From contig NZ_BCUD01000006.1 in assembly GCF_001591105.1 (NCBI RefSeq), forward strand, positions 62,001-126,000: a stretch of DNA of 64,000 nt, in the 5' to 3' direction. The notes under the pieces are model-generated. The model ran no database searches. It worked only from the letters and a program-made list of their open reading frames with translations, and was not told the origin of the DNA. Shown here piece after piece: positions 17,366-26,368 of this stretch (positions are counted from its first letter, which is position 1; each line of letters begins with the position of its first letter). This DNA comes from Vibrio nereis NBRC 15637. GTDB taxonomy: Bacteria > Pseudomonadota > Gammaproteobacteria > Enterobacterales > Vibrionaceae. A program made the position numbers and the translations under genes.

Positions 17366-20300
17366 ATGTTTAAGTTGTATCGAAAGCAAAGATTTAAGCG
17401 CCTTCAAAACACGCTAATGTTGGCATTTCTCGTCTTAAGTATTACCCCTTTGACGATCACTGCACTCTTCTTCTTACACTCTCATACCACCGACTTACGA
17501 GAGCAAAGTACTTCTCACCTCGTTTCGGTTAGAGACAGCAAACAGCAACAAATAACCGACTATTTGTACGCGAAAGAGTCCGAAGTGATGGGGTTTGTTC
17601 GCTCTGAACTCGCCTATGCCAGCGGTGGACGCTTTTACGGCTTAGTCAACGCCTTTAGAAGTTTGGGGTTAGATATAGAACAAGCTCGGGAGTACGCGCA
17701 AAAGCGTTATATACCAGGTTCAGGCGACCAAATCAAAACCTCCATTTTACCTCAGTCCACCATTTACAACGGTACTGAACGCTATCGCCTGCTTCACAAG
17801 CGCTATCACTGGGCCTACTTAGAACTGTTAAAACGTTCAGACTTTGACGATATTTTGTTGGTTGATCGCGAAGGTAATGTGACCTATTCCATTTACAAAA
17901 ATGACAACTATGGGACCAACCTGCTCGCTGGTAAATATACTGACAGTAATTTAGGCCAGACCTTCAAAGAATTACGAAACTTGGTCAATGAAAAGCGCAA
18001 GGTCAACGAAGACTTTACACCCGTTATCATCTCAGATTTCCACGTTGAAAAAGGCAAATCTGTTGCTTGGCTCGGAGCCCCTATCATTCAGCAAGGGTAT
18101 CTTCATAGCTACGCCATGTTCCGCTTACCAAACAATGGCATCACTAAGCTCATCTCTGATACGCACAATGTAGCTTCAACCAAAACATTGCTGGTTGGTA
18201 ATGACTACAACCCAAGAACGCTCGCGTATCAACAAGAAGATATCGAGCGCAGCAAAGAGGTGGTTGAGCTCGCATTAAACGGCTTAACCAATGTAGGGAC
18301 TTACACCAATACAGATGGCGAGGATGTAATCGCGGCTTATAGCCCTATATCGGTCAAAAACATCGACTGGGCATTGGTGGTTGAAGTCCCAGAGAAACTG
18401 GCCTTTGCTCGAGTGCACCAGCTCGAAAAGCTGTTCATTGTCGCCATGCTGGTGGCCGTTTTGCTGGTTGTTGTGGCTTCACACTACTTATCTAACTTCA
18501 TCACTTCTCCATTGCTCAAGCTTACATGGGCAGCAGAAAAGGTGTCTGCCGGCGATTTAGACGCCAGTATGATCAATACAGAAAGGAAAGATGAGATTGG
18601 TCGCTTAGCGGTCAGTTTTGAGAGAATGCAGCGCTCGATCCGCGCTAAAATGCAACTAATCAAACAACAAAATGAAGAATTAGAGAGCAACTTAAAGCTG
18701 ATACAAAAAAAGAATGATGAGCTGCAACTAGCCAATAAGCTTAAAGATGAATTCCTGGCAACCACTTCTCACGAACTCCGCACACCACTGCACGGCATGG
18801 TAGGGATTGCTGAAGCCTTGGTTTCGGGCGCCAATGGCCCGATAACTTCTGACCACAAATATCAGCTCGACATTATCATAAACAGTGGACAACGGTTGGC
18901 CACCTTGGTCGATGACCTACTCGATTACCATAAGATGAGATACGGCAATCTAGATATAGAGACCTGTGCTGTCGAGCTATCAGCCTCCACACGTCAGGTA
19001 TTAGAATTGTCTGCGCACCTCATTGGTAATAAACCACTACGGATCATCAATCAAATCGCCGATGAACCCGTTTGGGTCATAGCCGACCCACAGCGCGTAG
19101 AGCAAGTTTTATATAACCTAGTCGGTAATGCGATCAAATACACCAGCGAAGGAAAAATCGTCATTTCAGCCACGCCTGTTGACGATAAAATTCGCGTCCA
19201 AGTCGTTGATACGGGTCAGGGAATTCCTGCGGATCAATTAGATCATATCTTTGAACCTTTGATTCAGGCAGGCAGTGATTCAAGCCACTACCGCCAAGGC
19301 GCAGGGCTTGGTCTATCTATAAGCCGTCAACTGATTGAGTTGATGAAAGGAACGCTTTATGTCAGCAGCCAACCCATGGTCGGAACGACATTTAGCTTTA
19401 CGCTTCCGGTAGCCACCAAGGATGAGATCGCAAACGCAAATGTGCATGCGATTCCGCACTTCCAAGCACCAGATAACAACTCGATAGAAATCACTGAACC
19501 TATCCATTTACCTGAAAACCCAGATGGTCCGTTGTTGCTCATTGTCGATGATGAACCTGTTAATTTGCGCGTACTAGACAGCTTCCTGCGCTTAGAAGGC
19601 TACCGGGTCAAAACAGCGCAAGATGGAAAAGAAGCTCTAGAGTGTATTGATGCGGATAAACCCGAGCTCGTCTTGCTCGATGTCATGATGCCAGGACTAA
19701 GCGGTTATGATGTCTGCGAAACACTGCGCCAAACGTATGACCATGCACAGTTACCTATCATCATGCTGACCGCGCTGAATCAAGCCAATGATCGCATCCG
19801 AGGCTTTGAGGCCGGGGCAAATGACTACTTATCAAAACCGTTTAATAAACAAGAACTCGCGGCGCGTATCAAAGCGCATCTAACCGCAAGTCAGGCAGAA
19901 ATTCGCCGAATCGAAAACCAAAAACTGCATCTTGAACTTAAACAGCGCACGTTGATTGAGTCCAACCTACTTGAAACACAAAATCGATTGCTCGAACAAC
20001 TTGAGACCTCAGCCGAAGCGATTATTTGTGTTCGTGAAGACAATAAAGTGAAGTTTGCCAATGAAGCCGCTTCCAAGCTGTTTAAGCGCTCTACAGAACA
20101 ATTAAAACGCTCTAATGCAGAAGAGCTCATCGCACCCAAATTCCTGAGCATTCAACAAGATCATTATTGCGGTACGATTGATGTGTATGTAGAAGATGTT
20201 AGGCAACACTTATCTGCCGACATATTAAAATTACCGGAAGGATCTGACTTACATTCCATGTATATTTTCAATGTCGGAGGCACGATCAATGCCAGCAGAA

Positions 20301-20752
20301 TTAAAAACCTAGAAGCCGCCGTGGATGCCCTCTCAAGCTATGCTTTCAGCGGAGACAGTGAAAAGCTTCAGGAACTCAAAGAACTTGGTGGAGAATTCAC
20401 GCGGCTTGCAGATAAAGTCTCCTCTGACAGTAAATCCAAACAAGACGTGATGCGAGAGGTGCTCGTCGAAGCGATGACGAGTGCCTTAGACTACTGGGAA
20501 CGTGTCACCGGGCAAACCAAGTTTGCCTTTGCAGAGCAAAGCGGCTTATGGAGAGTGTACCTCGACAGAAGTACTTTGCAGACTCGAACACTAGACAAAT
20601 ACTTACGTGTAGAGACACTGCCCAAAACTCCACGCTGGAGAACAGTACTTAGCTCATTGGAATACATTCTAGAGCACTGCAGTGAGCAAAGCCCTGAACG
20701 CACACACATTGAAAACTTACGCAATAAACTCCAACACCTACTCTCTAACTAA
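17366..20752 (+). CDS. chiS: Hybrid sensor kinase / DNA-binding regulator of chitin utilisation ChiS
   Basis: Membrane-embedded regulator that, in V. cholerae, directly binds DNA to activate the chitin programme when the chitin-oligosaccharide-binding protein releases it. The 1128 residues are within one of V. cholerae ChiS. Order: TM1 (about 15-37), periplasmic sensor, TM2 (about 353-375), HAMP (about 376-430), coiled coil, HisKA with H469 in SHELRTPLHG, HATPase with NAIKY and GQGIP. A receiver with D772 in LLDVMMPG follows, then a helical linker (about 835-880) and a PAS-like segment (about 880-945). The C-terminal region of about 100 residues corresponds to the published DNA-binding domain. 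H469 and D772 fall at the numbers used for the V. cholerae protein. Confidence 0.95.
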   Translation: MFKLYRKQRFKRLQNTLMLAFLVLSITPLTITALFFLHSHTTDLREQSTSHLVSVRDSKQQQITDYLYAKESEVMGFVRSELAYASGGRFYGLVNAFRSLGLDIEQAREYAQKRYIPGSGDQIKTSILPQSTIYNGTERYRLLHKRYHWAYLELLKRSDFDDILLVDREGNVTYSIYKNDNYGTNLLAGKYTDSNLGQTFKELRNLVNEKRKVNEDFTPVIISDFHVEKGKSVAWLGAPIIQQGYLHSYAMFRLPNNGITKLISDTHNVASTKTLLVGNDYNPRTLAYQQEDIERSKEVVELALNGLTNVGTYTNTDGEDVIAAYSPISVKNIDWALVVEVPEKLAFARVHQLEKLFIVAMLVAVLLVVVASHYLSNFITSPLLKLTWAAEKVSAGDLDASMINTERKDEIGRLAVSFERMQRSIRAKMQLIKQQNEELESNLKLIQKKNDELQLANKLKDEFLATTSHELRTPLHGMVGIAEALVSGANGPITSDHKYQLDIIINSGQRLATLVDDLLDYHKMRYGNLDIETCAVELSASTRQVLELSAHLIGNKPLRIINQIADEPVWVIADPQRVEQVLYNLVGNAIKYTSEGKIVISATPVDDKIRVQVVDTGQGIPADQLDHIFEPLIQAGSDSSHYRQGAGLGLSISRQLIELMKGTLYVSSQPMVGTTFSFTLPVATKDEIANANVHAIPHFQAPDNNSIEITEPIHLPENPDGPLLLIVDDEPVNLRVLDSFLRLEGYRVKTAQDGKEALECIDADKPELVLLDVMMPGLSGYDVCETLRQTYDHAQLPIIMLTALNQANDRIRGFEAGANDYLSKPFNKQELAARIKAHLTASQAEIRRIENQKLHLELKQRTLIESNLLETQNRLLEQLETSAEAIICVREDNKVKFANEAASKLFKRSTEQLKRSNAEELIAPKFLSIQQDHYCGTIDVYVEDVRQHLSADILKLPEGSDLHSMYIFNVGGTINASRIKNLEAAVDALSSYAFSGDSEKLQELKELGGEFTRLADKVSSDSKSKQDVMREVLVEAMTSALDYWERVTGQTKFAFAEQSGLWRVYLDRSTLQTRTLDKYLRVETLPKTPRWRTVLSSLEYILEHCSEQSPERTHIENLRNKLQHLLSN

Positions 20753-20786
20753 ACCAAGTATTACTGGCATTCCATGACGAACCGAC

Positions 20787-20825
20787 GAGGCTAAATCTGC
20801 ACTAAGATTTAGCCTCTTTCTTTTC
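20787..20825 (+). terminator. Rho-independent terminator of chiS
   Basis: Twelve-bp perfect stem GAGGCTAAATCT / AGATTTAGCCTC with a six-base loop, then TTTCTTTTC. Confidence 0.92.
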
Positions 20826-21142
20826 ATTCGTCCCCAATAACAGCCAATACACTTCCTCTCCCCCTCTGAGTTACCTTCTGAAATTCACCTATCAAACCAC
20901 CTTATTACGCATAATAAAAAAAGACAAAAGCAACCGTTTACACATCGGCTCAAGAATATAGTTTTCGCTAGATAACGACGTATTCTTCGGTATTTGACGT
21001 AAAAACAATCTGTATTGCGAGGCCAATCACAACAATTCGGCAGATTTTATTTAGCCAAAAAAATAACACTAAAAATAGTAGGTGATTCAGATCTCAATAT
21101 AAGAACCCAAGTCACAATACCAAATATAGCAACGCCCAAACA

Positions 21143-21158
21143 GTAAGTAATCACTTAC
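21143..21158. promoter_or_regulatory. SlmA-like palindromic site
   Basis: GTAAGT-AATC-ACTTAC is a perfect dyad. Its first 12 bases (GTAAGTAATCAC) match the published SlmA site GTGAGTACTCAC at 10 of 12 positions. SlmA activates the chitobiose operon promoter in V. cholerae, so function is plausible but inferred. Confidence 0.45.
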
Positions 21159-21183
21159 AAATAAACACAAACCAACTGCATTA

Positions 21184-21199
21184 TGCGATCTACATCACC
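21184..21199. promoter_or_regulatory. CRP-like site upstream of cbp
   Basis: TGCGA-TCTACA-TCACC matches the CRP consensus TGTGA-N6-TCACA with one mismatch in each half. Chitin-oligosaccharide genes are catabolite-controlled in vibrios. Confidence 0.5.
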
Positions 21200-21237
21200 T
21201 GGCAATTATTGAACAATTAATACTCAAAACAGCCTCT

Positions 21238-21283
21238 ATTAACGTTATTAACGTAGGATTCGGGGTATTTGACGTTTTTGACG
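21238..21283 (+). repeat. Two tandem TTRACG pairs, each with 9-bp period
   Basis: ATTAACG occurs at 21238-21244 and 21247-21253. TTGACG occurs at 21269-21274 and 21278-21283. Both pairs have a 9-bp period. The same word lies at 20994-20999 and in both arms of the inverted repeat before chiS. Candidate binding sites for ChiS; the family name of the site is inference. Confidence 0.5.
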
Positions 21284-21331
21284 GGAATTAAGATTGCGAA
21301 AAAAAGCTTGAGGGTGTCTTCTTACACTTGC

Positions 21332-21410
21332 CTAAGGCCTACAGGCCACTCTCTGACATTCTTTCTCCTCCGGATTGAATCTCAATATTAGAGGTAGGCC
21401 TTAGAGAGTG
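21332..21410 (+). other. Interlocked inverted repeats in the cbp leader
   Basis: CTAAGGCCTAC (21332-21342) is complementary to GTAGGCCTTAG (21394-21404). CACTCT (21347-21352) is complementary to AGAGTG (21405-21410). The arm order is 1-2-1'-2', so the RNA could form an H-type pseudoknot or two competing helices. It lies 62-140 bases before the cbp start codon, and no obvious terminator T run follows. Confidence 0.55.
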
Positions 21411-21471
21411 TTTATCAATTGATGACATTCAATTCCATAAGTGAAATGAAAGCAAATAGTAAGGAACAGCT

Positions 21472-23154
21472 ATGCTTGCCAACCTTAAAAAAACAGCACT
21501 AGCGACAGCAATTATTGCGACTGCAACAACTGGGTTTGCTTCAGTAGCAACAGCCGCTGAACGCAGTGAACTAACCGTTCACCCAAAAGAGTTCACCACA
21601 TTCGTCCGTAACTTCAACCCGTTTTTGGGTGCAACTAACCTGCACACAACAACAGACTTTATCTACGAACAGTTAGTCGTTTTCAACGAAATGCACGGCA
21701 ATACGCCGGTATTCCGTCTAGCTGAAAACTTCAAAATGTCTGATGACCTAATGAGCGTGACTTTCGATATTCGTAAAGGCGTAAAATGGTCTGACGGTCA
21801 AACGTTCGATGCAAATGACGTTGTTTTCTCATTTAACCTCGTTAAGAACAAACCTGAGCTAGACCAAAGCGGCATTAACTCTTGGATTTCTGGCGTTAAG
21901 AAAGTTAACGACTACCAAGTTAAGTTCATGCTTACAGAAGCGAACTCCAATGTTCCTTACGAAATTGCTAAAGTACCGGTAGTACCAGAGCACATCTGGA
22001 AAGACGTAAAAGATCCAGCAACCTTTACTAACGAAAACCCGGTTGGTTCTGGACCGTTCACGGAAATTGATACCTTTACTCCTCAGCTATACATCCAGTG
22101 TGCTAACCCTAATTACTGGGATGCAGACAACCTAGACATTGATTGTCTACGCGTACCTCAAATTGCTAACAACGACCAGTTCCTAGGAAAAGTCGTTAAC
22201 GGCGAAATGGACTGGACTTCATCGTTCATTCCAGATATCGATCGTACTTACGCTGCAGCGAGCCCTAACCACCAATATTGGTACCCGCCATCAGGTACTC
22301 AGGCATTCGTAGTTAACTACAAAAACCCAGATCCAGCGAAGAATGAAGCGCTGAATAACCTCGACTTCCGTCGTGCATTCTCAATGGCTCTAGATCGTCA
22401 AACTATCATTGATATCGCTTTCTACGGTGGCGGTACAGTGAACGACTTCGCATCTGGCCTTGGCTACGCGTTCGAAGCTTGGTCTGATGAAAAGACACAC
22501 AACAAGTACAAAGGTTTCAACACGTACAATGTTGATGGTGCGAAAGAGCTACTGAAGAAAGCGGGCTTTAAAGACGTGAACAAAGATGGCTTCGTAGACA
22601 CTCCTTCTGGTAAATCTTTCGAATTGCTTATTCAATCACCAAATGGTTGGACAGACTTCAACAACACAGTACAACTTGCAGTTGAACAGCTAGCGGAAGT
22701 GGGTATTAAGGCAAAAGCACGTACACCTGACTTCTCTGTGTACAACCAAGCGATGCTAGAAGGTTCTTACGACGTTGCGTACACGAACTACTTCCACGGT
22801 GCCGACCCACACACTTACTGGAACAGTGGCTACAACTCAGCGCTGCAGTCTGGTGAGGGTATGCCTCGCTTCGCAATGCACTTCTACAAGAACGAAAAAG
22901 TCGATTCGCTTCTAAACAGCTTCTACAAGACAGCTGACAAGAATGAGCAGTTAGAAATCGCTCACGGTATCCAAGAGATCCTAGCTTCTAACCAAGTAAC
23001 GATTCCTGTGATGTCTGGCGCATACATGTACCAGTACAACACAACTCGCTTCACTGGTTGGTGGAACGAAGAGAATCCAAAAGGCCGTCCAAACATTTGG
23101 GCCGGTATCCCAGAGCGTCTACTACACGTACTGGACCTAAAACCAGTTAAGTAA
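21472..23154 (+). CDS. cbp: Periplasmic chitin-oligosaccharide-binding protein (SBP_bac_5)
   Basis: Binds (GlcNAc)n in the periplasm for the ABC transporter encoded next. In V. cholerae it also holds ChiS inactive until ligand is bound. The 560-residue precursor has a signal peptide of about 28 residues ending ATAA. It has the oligopeptide-binding-protein fold layout, with blocks such as FDIRKGVKWSDGQTFDANDVVFSF and FRRAFSMALDRQTI. Strong codon bias suggests high expression. The start at 21472 has AAGGA six bases upstream. It is the first gene of a ten-gene cluster. Confidence 0.93.
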   Translation: MLANLKKTALATAIIATATTGFASVATAAERSELTVHPKEFTTFVRNFNPFLGATNLHTTTDFIYEQLVVFNEMHGNTPVFRLAENFKMSDDLMSVTFDIRKGVKWSDGQTFDANDVVFSFNLVKNKPELDQSGINSWISGVKKVNDYQVKFMLTEANSNVPYEIAKVPVVPEHIWKDVKDPATFTNENPVGSGPFTEIDTFTPQLYIQCANPNYWDADNLDIDCLRVPQIANNDQFLGKVVNGEMDWTSSFIPDIDRTYAAASPNHQYWYPPSGTQAFVVNYKNPDPAKNEALNNLDFRRAFSMALDRQTIIDIAFYGGGTVNDFASGLGYAFEAWSDEKTHNKYKGFNTYNVDGAKELLKKAGFKDVNKDGFVDTPSGKSFELLIQSPNGWTDFNNTVQLAVEQLAEVGIKAKARTPDFSVYNQAMLEGSYDVAYTNYFHGADPHTYWNSGYNSALQSGEGMPRFAMHFYKNEKVDSLLNSFYKTADKNEQLEIAHGIQEILASNQVTIPVMSGAYMYQYNTTRFTGWWNEENPKGRPNIWAGIPERLLHVLDLKPVK

Positions 23155-23166
23155 TCGTTCTATCTT

Positions 23167-23191
23167 TGCGGCGTACCTCTTGTGCGCCGCA
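23167..23191 (+). other. Intercistronic stem-loop between cbp and the first permease gene
   Basis: TGCGGCG / CGCCGCA, seven G+C-rich pairs with an 11-base loop, 12 bases after the cbp stop. It has no T run. Such hairpins often stabilise the upstream binding-protein message or attenuate the transporter genes. Confidence 0.6.
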
Positions 23192-23322
23192 TACCCCCAA
23201 CGCTTTATCTATTTAAAGTATGGCGCCAGTCGTCAGGGGATTATTCGCTCTAAATTTTGATTTTCGCTAGGAGCGACCTGAAACCAGAAACAGGGAAAAT
23301 CTGGATAAGTAAGGTGTGAGTT

Positions 23323-24309
23323 ATGGGTTATTTTTTAAGACGTTTGTCGTTTTACTTTGTCGCTTTATTGGTTGCTGCGACGTTAAACTTCATTATTCCT
23401 CGTGCAATGCCGGGTGATCCGGTAACCATGATGTTTGCTAACGCTTCCGTTCAAGTAACGCCAGAACGTATTGCTGCGATGAAAGAGCTTCTTGGCTTTG
23501 TCGATGGCGGCCTATTCGTTCAATACATTGCCTACATGAAGAACATTCTAAGTTGGGAGCTAGGCACTTCAATTCAATTCTATCCTCTGTCTGTTAACGA
23601 ATTACTAGGCGGCGCTTTCGGCTGGTCTTTGTTCTTAGCAGGTTCAGCGGTCATTCTTTCTTTCTCTCTAGGTTCGGTACTGGGCATATTCGCGGCTTGG
23701 AAGCGTGGCAGTAAATACGATGCTTTCATTACGCCAGGAATGCTGATTGTACAAGCCGTACCTCAAGTGGTAATTGCAATGATGGCCCTGTTCATTTTTG
23801 CCATCGGCTTAAAGTGGTTCCCAACAGGCTATGCATACACCGCAGGCACAATGCCTGACTGGACAAGCTGGGAATTCTACAAAGATGCAGCTTACCACGC
23901 AGTACTGCCTCTGTTCTGTGCGTCTATCATCCAGGTGGGTGGCTTCTTGGTAAACATGCGTAACAACATGATTAACCTGCTAGCAGAAGACTACATCACC
24001 ATGGCAAAAGGCAAAGGGTTGAGCGAGAACCGAGTGGTATTTAACTACGCCGCACGAAACGCGCTTCTTCCTAGTGTCACTGCTCTTTCTATGTCTTTGG
24101 GTATGGCAATTGGTGGTCAGTTAATTATTGAGATCATCTTTAACTACCCAGGCCTCGGAACCGTACTATTGAACGCAATTCATGCACGTGACTACCAAGT
24201 ACTTCAAGGGCAATTGATCATCATGACGCTGTTCATGCTGTCCTTTAACTTAATTGCCGACATGCTTTACGTGGTACTTGATCCTCGCCTTCGTAAAGGA
24301 GGGAAATAA
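23323..24309 (+). CDS. Chitin-oligosaccharide ABC transporter permease 1 (DppB-like)
   Basis: Inner-membrane subunit of an oligopeptide-type ABC importer for (GlcNAc)n. The 328 residues have about six membrane segments beginning at residues 8-28. The DppB-type N-terminal block (PRAMPGDPVTMMFA) is followed by the EAA-like cytoplasmic loop MAKGKGLSENRVVFNYAARNALLP (about 227-250). It follows cbp and has only two bases between its stop and the next start, so the permeases are translationally coupled. Confidence 0.92.
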   Translation: MGYFLRRLSFYFVALLVAATLNFIIPRAMPGDPVTMMFANASVQVTPERIAAMKELLGFVDGGLFVQYIAYMKNILSWELGTSIQFYPLSVNELLGGAFGWSLFLAGSAVILSFSLGSVLGIFAAWKRGSKYDAFITPGMLIVQAVPQVVIAMMALFIFAIGLKWFPTGYAYTAGTMPDWTSWEFYKDAAYHAVLPLFCASIIQVGGFLVNMRNNMINLLAEDYITMAKGKGLSENRVVFNYAARNALLPSVTALSMSLGMAIGGQLIIEIIFNYPGLGTVLLNAIHARDYQVLQGQLIIMTLFMLSFNLIADMLYVVLDPRLRKGGK

Positions 24310-24311
24310 TA

Positions 24312-25340
24312 ATGAAAGATCTATTTAAACTGATTTTAGGCAACGCATACGCTCGCACTGGCTTGGCGATTGTCTCGCTGTTCATATTTGTCGCAGTGGC
24401 GGCGCCTCTGCTGACTAAACATGCTCCGGATAAGCGCACTGGTAACCCGCATGAGTACCCAGGCTTTGTGGTGAAATCTGCTCAAGCAAACCCCGATGGT
24501 TGGGTTGCGGAAAACTTAGCGACGGACCGCCGCACTATGATCATGTCAAAAAAAGCCGATCATGTGCTAGGTACTAGCCGAATGGGCCGAGATATTTGGT
24601 CTCAGTTAGCCTATGGCGCTCGTATATCTCTCGGTGTGGGTTTCGGTGCAGGCATCACCGTATGTTTTCTTGCCACCGTCATTGGTATTTCAGCCGGTTA
24701 CTTTGGAGGCCGCGTCGATGACGCACTCACGGCTGCCATGAACATCATGCTGGTAATTCCTCAATACCCATTACTGTTTGTTCTGGCGGCGTTTATTGGC
24801 GAGGCAGGCCCTCTGACCATAGCGATCATTATCGGTTGTACCTCCTGGGCCTGGGGCGCGCGGGTTATCCGCTCTCAGACTCTAGCCCTAAGAGAAAAAG
24901 AGTTTGTTAAAGCCGCTGAAGTTCTGGGTGAGTCGTCTTTCCGCATTATCTTTGTCGAAATTTTGCCAAACCTTATCCCGATTGTTGGCGCAAGCTTTAT
25001 CGGCTCAGTAATGTACGCGATTGGTATGGAATCCATCATCTCATTCCTAGGGCTTGGCGACCCAAGCACGATCAGTTGGGGCATCATGCTTTACAACGTT
25101 CAAACATCATCAGCCATGTTGATTGGTGCCTGGTGGGAAGTGATCGCACCTTGTGTAGCACTAACAATACTCGTGACTGGCTTGGCGCTACTTAACTTCG
25201 CCGTTGATGAAATTGCGAACCCTCAGCTTCGCTCTCACAAAGGCATGAAACGCTGGAAGAAACTAGCCAAGAGCGAGAAAAAAGAACGTGAGCCAACAGA
25301 ACTAGCACCACAAAATGCACTTTGGAGCGGAGAAAAATAA
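24312..25340 (+). CDS. Chitin-oligosaccharide ABC transporter permease 2 (DppC-like)
   Basis: Second membrane subunit of the importer. The 342 residues include an N-terminal membrane segment (about 17-36) and an extended periplasmic loop (about 40-95). The permease domain follows, with an EAA-like loop (LREKEFVKAAEVLGESSFRII), and a charged tail ends the protein. A strong AGGAGGG ribosome binding site lies inside the end of the preceding gene. Its stop precedes the next ATG by two bases. Confidence 0.92.
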   Translation: MKDLFKLILGNAYARTGLAIVSLFIFVAVAAPLLTKHAPDKRTGNPHEYPGFVVKSAQANPDGWVAENLATDRRTMIMSKKADHVLGTSRMGRDIWSQLAYGARISLGVGFGAGITVCFLATVIGISAGYFGGRVDDALTAAMNIMLVIPQYPLLFVLAAFIGEAGPLTIAIIIGCTSWAWGARVIRSQTLALREKEFVKAAEVLGESSFRIIFVEILPNLIPIVGASFIGSVMYAIGMESIISFLGLGDPSTISWGIMLYNVQTSSAMLIGAWWEVIAPCVALTILVTGLALLNFAVDEIANPQLRSHKGMKRWKKLAKSEKKEREPTELAPQNALWSGEK

Positions 25341-25342
25341 TC

Positions 25343-26326
25343 ATGACTGAACCACTCATCTCTATCCGCAACCTTTGCGTTGACTATATTACCGACGCGG
25401 GCGATGTCCGCGCTTGTAACAATGTCAGCTTTGATATCGCACCAGGCGAAGTTTTTGGCCTAGCGGGCGAGTCCGGCTGTGGTAAATCAACCGTAGCCTT
25501 CTCGCTGATGCGTCTACATAAACCGCCTGCATTCATTACTGGTGGTGAAGTCATTTTTAATGGTGAAGACATCATCCAGTACAGTGATGAACGCATGCAA
25601 TCCTTCCGCTGGAGTGAAATGTCGATGGTATTCCAGAGTGCGATGAACGCTCTTAATCCCGTTTTGACCATGGAAGAACAGTTCTGTGACGTGATTATGC
25701 GTCACACTAAAATGACGCGCGAGCAAGCACGTAAACGTGCTGAAGGATTGTTAGAGATTGTTGATATCCACCCTAGCCGTCTGACGGATTACCCGCACCA
25801 GTTTTCTGGTGGTATGCGTCAGCGTCTGGTGATTGCAATTGCTCTAGCCCTGAACCCTAAAATGATCATTATGGATGAGCCAACAACGGCACTGGATGTC
25901 GTTGTACAGCGAGAGATTTTACAAAAAATCTACGCACTGAAAGAAGAGTTTGGCTTCTCTATCTTGTTCATTACTCACGATATCTCGTTGATGGTCGAAT
26001 TCTCAGACCGCATCGGCATCATGTATTCCGGTGAGTTGATTGAAGTCGCGCCTTCAAAACAAATATTGGAAAGCCCTTACCATCCTTACACTAAAGGACT
26101 GGGCAGCTCTTTCCCTCCATTAACAGGCCCTAAAACTAAGTTAACTGGTATTCCTGGTAACCCACTCAACCTACTGGACATTCCTCAAGGTTGTCGCTTC
26201 CAAGCTCGTTGTGACCGAGTGCATGAAGCATGTACCCGAGTACCAACTCAGCTAAGGCAGATAGAGCCAAATCGTTTCTCCAATTGTCACTTGTACGGTG
26301 AGCCAATTGCGCAGACCAAACTCTAG
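25343..26326 (+). CDS. Chitin-oligosaccharide ABC transporter ATPase 1 (DppD-like)
   Basis: Nucleotide-binding subunit. The 327 residues carry Walker A GESGCGKST (about 41-49), the signature FSGGMRQR, Walker B MIIMDEPT, and an oligopeptide-family C-terminal extension (RCDRVHEACT). That extension in Dpp/Opp ATPases can bind an Fe-S cluster. The frame is open seven codons further upstream, but the ATG at 25343 has GGAG ten bases before it and matches the family start. Confidence 0.92.
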   Translation: MTEPLISIRNLCVDYITDAGDVRACNNVSFDIAPGEVFGLAGESGCGKSTVAFSLMRLHKPPAFITGGEVIFNGEDIIQYSDERMQSFRWSEMSMVFQSAMNALNPVLTMEEQFCDVIMRHTKMTREQARKRAEGLLEIVDIHPSRLTDYPHQFSGGMRQRLVIAIALALNPKMIIMDEPTTALDVVVQREILQKIYALKEEFGFSILFITHDISLMVEFSDRIGIMYSGELIEVAPSKQILESPYHPYTKGLGSSFPPLTGPKTKLTGIPGNPLNLLDIPQGCRFQARCDRVHEACTRVPTQLRQIEPNRFSNCHLYGEPIAQTKL

Positions 26327-26368
26327 CAACGCGGTGAGAAAAGAATAAAAAGATTACTGGAGACAATT

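Larger units (their letters stand above)
20826..21471 (+). promoter_or_regulatory. Regulatory and leader region of the chitin-oligosaccharide operon
   Basis: No credible coding frame. In order it contains: a TTGACG word in GGTATTTGACGT (20989-21000), a SlmA-like palindrome (21143-21158) and a CRP-like site (21184-21199). Next come tandem TTAACG words (21238-21253), tandem TTGACG words (21269-21283) and interlocked inverted repeats (21332-21410). The ribosome binding site AAGGA lies just before ATG at 21472. In V. cholerae the equivalent promoter is controlled by ChiS, SlmA and CRP. Confidence 0.7.
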
